From: Fragilariopsis cylindrus CCMP1102
Lineage: Eukaryota > Bacillariophyta > Bacillariophyceae > Bacillariales > Bacillariaceae
Assembly (NCBI GenBank): GCA_900095095.1
Contig: FMBT01000301.1
Coordinates: 372,001-436,000, forward strand
Length of the DNA: 64,000 bases
Direction of reading: 5' to 3'
Part shown: positions 56,734 to 64,000 of the stretch, one piece after another
Layout of the letters: every line of letters starts with the position of its first letter
How positions within the stretch are numbered: position 1 is the first letter of the stretch
Translations under genes and position numbers: made by a program
The notes under the pieces: generated by a model
Database searches by the model: none
The model's input: only the letters and a program-made list of their open reading frames with translations
Told to the model about the DNA's origin: nothing

Positions 56734-58041
56734 ATGAGGGAAAACGTAGGAAAAAGAAAGAGAAAAAATAAACTTGGTACGATCATCAATGTTAAATTTG
56801 CTGTGATTGTAATGGCAATAATAGCAACGGCAATGTCTTATTACTCGTATTGGACCAAGCATTTCGTTCTTGCATCAGATTCCTTGATTAGTCTAATCAA
56901 AGAATCGGCGATTACTCTTCCACAACAACAACAAGAAGAAGAACAAAAGCAAGCATTGTTGTTGCCATTATTGTCACCACCATCAATAGAAACACCACCA
57001 CACAATCTTATATTTACCTACAAGGACAATATATTGAAAACAAAAGAACCACGTGAGCTATACGACAACGTGGTTCAAACGATACGAATGTATCAAAACG
57101 CATGGGGGATTCAATTGCCGGAGACGGCCTACTCTTCCACCACAGATGATGATTTGCGTTACGATAACATAAGCAATGTTTATTTCTTGACGGACAAGGA
57201 ATGCAAAGAAATTATCAAACAAACGGAACCACGATTGTTGCATCGTTTTGTCAACGAGAAAATAGGGATGTTGCGAGGGGATATATGTCGCATATCGGCA
57301 CTGTATCTATACGGTGGGTATTACATGGATCTGGACCTAAGAGCGATACATCCCTTTCTCATCAACAACGACAACGCTGACCACGACAAAAATAATGACA
57401 ACGACAATTTCAACATTCCTTCCGACAACAACAACAACAACAACAACAACAACAGCACAACTACCACCAATGATACTGCTACCACGAATGCCAAAAACAA
57501 AATCCACAAGAATCTTACGTTTGTTACCGTTAATCAAACAGATTCGAAACAATCGACGGTGTGGGGGGAAGCTAAATTTTTTCAGGCATTTATTGTTAGC
57601 ACACCAAAGCATCCGATTCTGAAAAAAACTTTTGATGTGATGGTCGATTATTACAACAATGATACGAAACGAAATTCTAGAGAGCACATGGGTGTCATTA
57701 CACTGGGCAAAGCATATAACGACCTGAGAGTATCGTTATTAGCATCCACAGCAGCAATCAACACCGAGGACAAAAATAGCAACAATGCAGCTGTTGCTAC
57801 CTCTGTTGACAACAACAAAAATAACAAACTTTTGTTGTATTTTCAAACGTCAAAATTGTTGGGAGAAGCATTAATAACTGACATAAACAAAGAATATTGG
57901 GGTTACTCACTACAAAATGGGATAGGTTGTTGCTGCAATTATGTCGTCCACGATTCGATACAAAAAATACCATATTTCTTTTCGAGATTTCCATCTGCCA
58001 TTAAAAGATCACGGCAAAAGAAGTTGTGTTCCGTAACGTAG
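56734..58041 (+). CDS. GT32-like (OCH1-type) glycosyltransferase with DXD motif
   Basis: Single exon, 435 residues. A basic head (KRKRKNK) and a TM anchor at about 20-36 (VKFAVIVMAIIATAMSYY) give type II Golgi topology. The catalytic core shows WGIQLPETAY, MLRGDICRISALYLYGG and YYMDLDLRAI with the DXD pair D199/D201. This block is the hallmark of the Gly_transf_sug domain (GT32, OCH1-like hexosyltransferases) that uses nucleotide sugars and a divalent metal. A run of nine Asn lies just after the core. The acceptor, probably a protein glycan, is unknown. Confidence 0.85.
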   Translation: MRENVGKRKRKNKLGTIINVKFAVIVMAIIATAMSYYSYWTKHFVLASDSLISLIKESAITLPQQQQEEEQKQALLLPLLSPPSIETPPHNLIFTYKDNILKTKEPRELYDNVVQTIRMYQNAWGIQLPETAYSSTTDDDLRYDNISNVYFLTDKECKEIIKQTEPRLLHRFVNEKIGMLRGDICRISALYLYGGYYMDLDLRAIHPFLINNDNADHDKNNDNDNFNIPSDNNNNNNNNNSTTTTNDTATTNAKNKIHKNLTFVTVNQTDSKQSTVWGEAKFFQAFIVSTPKHPILKKTFDVMVDYYNNDTKRNSREHMGVITLGKAYNDLRVSLLASTAAINTEDKNSNNAAVATSVDNNKNNKLLLYFQTSKLLGEALITDINKEYWGYSLQNGIGCCCNYVVHDSIQKIPYFFSRFPSAIKRSRQKKLCSVT

Positions 58042-58724
58042 GTAGTACAGTATTGTAGCAAAAATCACAATTCCTCCTTTTTGAGTTGTCTTGTTGCTTT
58101 TTTTTTTTTGGTTGAACATCATTGTTATGTTTGCTGGGTAATTCTATCAGAAATAGACGTAGGTCTAGCAATATAACCTGTCGCAATGGCGAAGAAAAGA
58201 ACAAATATGCAGATAGGGAATTGATCCGAGAAAACACAAGTTGATGAACGACGTCATCATTGAATTTCATCATTTTTTTTTTTGCAATGATGGACGGTAC
58301 AAAAGTTAACATAATATATGGATATCATTGCTTTTTTACTGAATCAAATTCAAATTCTCTTTATAAACAAGAAATAAAAAAAATGCAAAGAAAATATTGA
58401 CGCTTTTTTGTTTTTCTTTTTTTGTCTATTTAGTACACTAGGCCAGAAAAAAAATTGATGCTTGATGCTTATCCGGATACTATTAAAGGGAATGATTAAT
58501 AGTAAAATCATAATAGGCTATGACGAATACTGTATATAGTAGGTCAATTTGGTTGACTCGAACTCGAACTCGATTCGCTGGTTCTTTTTCAAATTCTACA
58601 TGAAGTAAAAGTGGCGACTGACGATTGACGACGCGGTATATAGACAGCTAGCTAGCTATACAGTAAAATTAATTTATATATTGTTATTAGTAGTTAGTTG
58701 TTTTTAATTTATATTTAGAAGCAC
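58042..58724. other. Spacer between convergent glycosyltransferase genes
   Basis: AT-rich spacer with several T runs and an AGCTAGCTAGCTATA tract at 58646-58659 close to the 3' end of the minus-strand gene. No gene is seen. Confidence 0.6.
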
Positions 58725-58997
58725 TTATCTTTCTACTGTACTTTCTACTTTCTTCTTCCTATTATTATTAGCATATGGATGATCTTTGATATCTTGTTTT
58801 ATTATAGTTGTTAATTCCTCATGACGTTTTTGGACATATAATGGTACGGTAATAAATGCTATTGGAATTTTGGATACTGATACTGATGACAATGATGACG
58901 ATCTATTCTTATTCTTATTTTTATTCTTATTATCATTACTCTTGGCAGCTTGAAACATTTCATTATATACACCATCTTCAAGGTACGTTTTAGTTGT

Positions 58998-59033
<36 letters not shown>

Positions 59034-60611
59034 TTTCGTCATCGTCTTACTTTTATTCTTATTCCTATTCTTATTCTTCCTTTCCAAATCTGTTGATAGT
59101 ACACAATGCATCATAAATTTTAAATCATTATCAATGGTCCGTAATGGTTGATGTAATGCATGACGTTGTGGATGACCATAGGTCAAATACTTATTCCGTA
59201 ATACAGCAGTAGATGTAAAGGTATTATGATAATGAAATCCAACAGGATTTTGATAGGTACCATATCTGATACTATTTGGATCAGAATCATATCGTTTACG
59301 AAATTTACTTGCCGACCATAAAGATAGATCTGTATTACTAACATCACCAATATTACTATCATCATTACCATTATTATTACCAATACCATCAATACAATGT
59401 CCAATCACCATATCCGGATGGATATGTCTACCAATCCTACTTTTTGGTATACATAATGGACTACCTTCTAATTGTATATTGGATGTCGAGAAAACTTTTT
59501 TATCTCTACAATTCTTCTTAACTTTCTTTTTGTTGGTCTCAGAATTATTCTCACTGCCAGATTCATTGTTAGATTTGTTAGATGATTCAATTATCTCAAC
59601 ATTAGTTTCAGTTTCAGTTTCAAAGACATTAAATTGTGGCACATGACATATTTGCATTGCTCTTATAAAGTCTCTTGTAAAGAATTCATCCACATCAGAT
59701 AAATAACCAATATCTTCTGATGTCATACCTTGTTTTTTCCATTGTTTTATTATTTCGTTTCGTTGATTGTGTTCGCGATCTTGGAAAGTAGAATTTTCGT
59801 TTATATATTGTTCAATAATAATATCTGTGGTTGGTCCCCATAAATTCTTAGACTGAAGTAATTTGAAATTCATTTTTACTGTTGTTTCTATATCATCATA
59901 GGAGTTTCCAGAAGGATTAGAATCATTATTATTGTCAGAGTTATTATAGTAGTAGTATTTGAATTGACGTTTACTAAAAGTTTGTGTACGATTGGATTCA
60001 ATAAAGACAGCTGTATGAAATATACCATAGGATTCCATGGCGGTGGTGGCAATGGTATGCCAGGTATCATCGGCTATTAATGTACCCCAAAATATTCGTC
60101 TTCTACGTGGAACATTACCATCATCATTATTATTTTTATCCTTCATATTTAATGTCAGACCATAACGTTGACAACGTTGAGTTTCATATTCCATATTAAT
60201 TTCATCATCAGAAACTGCACGTTGTTTTGTTGCAGCTTGTAATAACATATATTCGGAGGAATTTCGATGAATATCATTTGGAATAATTGGAGTAACGTTA
60301 CTAGTAGTAACAGCAGTATTAGTACCAGTAGTATTTATTGTCGTTGTTGTTGTTGTTGTCTGCTTTTTTTGCTGCTTTTTTGGATTCCAGAATAATGATT
60401 CATAATTATTCTCATTCATATTCACATCTACAATAATTTCGAAATGATAATAATGTTTAAGTAAATTGAAATTATAACTTATAACAGCCACAATAAAACT
60501 AACAAAAAATAGTACCAGTACCAAATTATTATTACCATTCTTATTCCTTGTCGTCTTCGTCGTTGTCGTCGTCGTTCGACGCAGTCCTTGTTGTTGTGGT
60601 GTCATAATCAT
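58725..60611 (-). CDS. GT17-like glycosyltransferase
   Basis: Single exon, 628 residues. A Thr/Arg/Asn head precedes a TM anchor at about 30-48 (LVLVLFFVSFIVAVISYNF), then a Thr-rich stem. The core includes RRIFWGTLIADDTWHTIATT, FHTAVFIESNRTQTFSKRQF, and IGYLSDVDEFFTRDF with the acidic DVDE motif near residue 303. These resemble GT17 enzymes (beta-1,4-mannosyl-glycoprotein N-acetylglucosaminyltransferase family), where ESN and SDVDE are landmarks. NPVGFHYHNTFTSTAVL lies further on. Acidic, Lys/Asn and 12-Gln low-complexity inserts are scattered through the protein. Golgi N-glycan processing is inferred. Confidence 0.78.
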
Positions 60612-61334
60612 ATATGGATTGTTGTCTATTTATATCTGTATTTGTAATTGTATTCGACTAGTTCCAACGGACAAACCTCCTCAATCGACTCGACTCGACT
60701 CAACTCGACTCAACAGAATCACAATCACAATCACAATCAAATCGAGGGTGCTACCGCTACAGGTAGTATATAGAGTTGTTCTGTAGCTTATATTGGTGTG
60801 TGGTATGGACTGTAGAATACGACGATTGTTGTGATTCGATTCGATTCGATTCAACTCGCATAATGCGATGATGGCGATGTAATGTTATTGAGTTGTTGAA
60901 TAGGGAATGATCGATGTAGAACAGTATATCAAGTTGTGTTTTGTTTTTGCTTTTATCTAGACAAGATCTTCGGCGAAGATCAATGTTTGGGCCTGTGGGA
61001 CTGAGCGACTGAATATACTTAATCACTGTACTATTAGTACTTTTAGTCCCGTTTTCTGTCCTTTCCCCCTTTACGATCTTCTCCCCCGTTTTAATATGTT
61101 TTGTTTGCGCAATTTCCTTTACTGTACTTTCCGTGCAACGCCCTAATTCACCCGCGCGTAATTAACAAGTTCAACGACGAAATTTGCAAGGAGGATGAGG
61201 GAAACTTGTGACTTTAACCCTCTATTTTGTGAGCTCATCGCACAATTTTTTATGCATTGTACGAAAGTCATTTACTGTAAGTTCCTACTAAAGTATAGTC
61301 AAGTCATGGTAAGTTATAAAAGTATCAATACTAA
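60612..61334. other. Spacer with GACTC and GATTC pentamer tracts
   Basis: 5' region of the GT17-like gene. It contains TCGACTCGACTCGACTCAAC near 60684, CACAATCACAATCACAATCA near 60720 and GATTCGATTCGATTCGATTC near 60836. No gene is seen. Confidence 0.65.
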
Positions 61335-64000
61335 TTACTTCTTCATGTTATTTCTTAAAGTTTTTAATTCTTCAACACGTTTTTCTGTACCATGAAATTG
61401 ATCTAAACATTGAATCATTGATGTATAGGTTATTTCATTAGGTCCACCTTCTTCTCCTAAATCACCATTGTCATATCGTATATTCAATTCAATAAAAAGT
61501 CTTTCCACTTCATCAATAATAATACGATCAGCAGTATTTGTTGCTGTCACATCTGATGCTGATGCTGATGCTGATTTTGACCATGCATCAATAAGAATTG
61601 AATATGTACGAACGTTAGGTTTAGCAGCAGTATATGAACCATCTTCTTTCATCATTTTCCATACCTTATTTGCACCTACTACATCTCCATGTCTAGCATA
61701 TGCATCCAAAACAGAATTGTATGTTATAGTATCAGGTTTTATTACCGTTTTACTATTGTTATTCTTATTCTTCCTCATTGATTGTAAAATTTGTAGTGCA
61801 CGTTGAGGTGAATTTGGTTGATTTGATTTACTCCAACAATTAATAACACCATTATAGGAATATATATCTGGTCCATTCCCTTTTAATTCGCCTCGTGAAT
61901 ACAAATCAATCATATCATTCAGTAGTGATTCGGCTTCATCTGGTGCATCAATTGTTGCTTCAAGACTATCATAATTTTGAGAGGATGATATTGATTTCGA
62001 ATATGTATCAATCAATGTATTGAAAGATTGTACATTTGGTCTGGCCATTCTATTACCATTATTCAAATAATCATCTTTCATCATTTCCCATACAAGTTTA
62101 GCACCAACAATATCCCCACGACGTGCATGTGCATTTAGAACTGCAGTATACGTTATAGTGTCAGGCTAAATAGATAGACGAAAAAGAGGTTAAGGAGAGA
62201 AAATGAGAGAGAGAGGTGTGAGTGTGTATAGTTGTGCCTCTTTCTATGTCTTTATACTAAACGAAGGAACGAACGAACGATTCAAAAATATGCCTTTGGA
62301 ATGTGAATGGGGGTACACACACTTTGCCATGACTTTTGAACTTTGAAAAACTTTTGAATGAAACTAAAACCTACCCGTAATCGTTTATATTTTATTTTAT
62401 CACTTTCATATTTCAATATCATTTTCTTTAATATGTCTAAACAATGCTTTGCGGATTGGATACTATTATTTGATTTACCCCAACAATTAATCACACCATT
62501 ATACGTGATCGTATCCGGAAAATCTTCCAGTTCACCCTTGGAATGTAAAAGTATCATTTCTTTTAGAAGTGACTCAGCTTCTTCTGGTGCATTATCACAA
62601 TCATTATTATTATTATTACTGTTGTTGTTATTGTTGTTTATTGATTTGGACCATGCATCAATTAATATATTATAGGACCGTACATTTGGTCGGCAGTTAC
62701 TATTGCTATTATTATCTCCTCCTCCATTATTATTATTTTTGGATTGCAGTTGCATCATTTGAAAAACATTAGTTGCGCCCAAAATATTCCCTTGTCGTGC
62801 ATAGGCATCAATCACCGAATTATAGGTGATTGTATTTGGTGCAATATTTTGATCAATCATTTGATTTAGTAAATCTAATGCACGTTGTGGACCATCAGTG
62901 GTATCTGATTTACTCCAACAATTTATAACAGCACTATAGGTGATTGTATCGGCACCATTCTCAATTTCACCCATTGTATACCATTCTTGTAATGTTGCTA
63001 ATAATTTTTCAGCTATTTCTGGCATACTATTATTATTATTATTATTATTATTCTTATTATTGTTGTTGTTGTTGGTCTCACCGCTACCACTACTGAAATC
63101 TTTATTATTACTATCATTGTTATTGCTTTTGTTATTAGTACTTTTATTACTACGTGCATTATTCTTATTCAACGTTATATGTTTCGAACAGGCATTAATC
63201 ATGGTATTAAAACTTCGTACATTTGGTTTCGCATTACTATTTTGATTTTGTTTATAATCATGAATTTGTAATTGAAATACTTTCGAGGCACCACCAAAAT
63301 TACCCTTCTGGGCATACCCATTAATCACACTATTATAGGTCACCACATTCGGTACTAAATTACTACCACTACTACCTGATTTTGATTTCTTAGTAGATGA
63401 CGATATTGTGATCATATCTTTCAATATTTGTAATGCATATTGTGGTGCATTCTCATCATTCCGTGATTTACTATAGGCATTAATAACTTGATTGCAATCA
63501 ATAACATCCACATATGGACGACTATAACTATTCTTTTTTATATTCATATTTCTGTGACTTCTTTGTGGTTGACCTTGATTTTGATTTTGACCTTGACCAC
63601 CTTGACCACCTTGAACTACTTCTGCTCCTGCTTCTTCTCTATTATTAGGTGCAAAATTCTTCTCTTGCTGTTGTTCATTTTCATTTATATTGTCACTATC
63701 GCTATCACTACTATAAAGTTGTATCATTTTTCGTAGTACTTTTTCTGCTTCCTTTGGTCCATGGGGTGCTTTAATTTGTGACCACATCCTTATTTCTAAT
63801 CTTAAAGATTGTATATCATCTACTGCTTCTTCGTTTATTTCAATTTCTGTTTCGTTTTGGTGTTGTTCGTTGCTGCTGCGACGTAGTTCCTGTTGATGTT
63901 GTTGCTTCACCTGCCGTTGTCGTTGTGGCTGTTTTTGTTTTTGTTGCTGCTGCTGATTTTCATCCCTAACAACAGAGAGTTTCAACGGATGACGACGAGA
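61335..64000 (-). CDS. Pentatricopeptide-repeat (PPR) protein, 5' end beyond the window
   Basis: Exon 1 runs from the window edge (64000) to 62375 and exon 2 from 62165 to 61335, joined by a GTAGGT donor and TTTAG acceptor in phase 0. This gives at least 819 residues; the frame is open to the edge, so the start is missing. After a Gln-rich leader many 35-residue helical repeats follow: PNVVTYNSVINGYAQKGNF, PNVRSFNTMINACSK, DTITYSAVINCWSKS, PNTITYNSVIDAYARQGN, DTITYTAVLNAHARRGDIV, PDTITYNSVLDAYARHGD, PNEITYTSMIQCLDQF. This P-class PPR layout binds single-stranded RNA, usually organelle transcripts. Asn, Ser and Gln tracts interrupt several repeats. The organelle leader would lie outside the window. 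Confidence 0.92.

Overview
The window looks like nuclear DNA of a photosynthetic stramenopile, most likely a diatom. The base composition is AT-rich. Introns are few and mostly about 110-240 bp, with GTAAGT-type donors. Proteins carry long Asn/Ser/Thr/Gln/Asp homopolymer tracts. Two precursors have leaders of the complex-plastid type. A DUF6824 domain of the kind common in diatoms is fused to a CRAL-TRIO-like domain. Exon joins were made by hand from splice consensus and frame continuity.

Layout. 0-1.8 kb holds two dispersed repeat families. 1.8-5.3 kb is a PEP-synthase-like dikinase. 5.3-8.2 kb is a non-coding spacer with a three-copy local repeat. 8.2-11.9 kb encodes a giant Lys/Glu coiled-coil protein. 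12.3-14.5 kb is a head-to-head pair of plastid-targeted genes. 15.0-17.7 kb is the CRAL-TRIO/DUF6824 fusion. 17.7-22.9 kb is gene-poor. 22.9-23.9 kb is a CCDC25 homologue. 24.9-30.1 kb holds a small zinc-binding protein and a second long coiled-coil protein, both on the minus strand. 30.9-39.4 kb has three plus-strand genes: a double methyltransferase, an EF-hand MscS channel, and a SLATT-like two-TM protein. 40.0-43.4 kb is a divergent amidohydrolase/sulfotransferase pair. A tRNA-Tyr with an 11-nt intron follows, then a gene-poor stretch to 46.9 kb. 46.9-61 kb is rich in secretory-pathway membrane proteins (prolyl 4-hydroxylase, a membrane-anchored P-loop protein, GT32-like and GT17-like glycosyltransferases) plus a PH-domain protein and a 1.34-kb inverted-repeat DNA transposon. 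The right edge holds a PPR protein cut by the window end.

Themes. (1) 31-39 kb may be an osmotic-stress neighbourhood: a candidate betaine-type osmolyte methyltransferase lies beside a mechanosensitive channel, and that channel's promoter and first codons are duplicated in front of the unrelated SLATT-like protein. (2) 41-61 kb concentrates enzymes that modify secreted or cell-wall glycoproteins. (3) The transposon at 54.7-56.1 kb has clean 65-bp terminal inverted repeats, a probable 3-bp target duplication, and a small spliced gene of unknown family inside. Functions are inferred from motifs read by eye; no database search was made.
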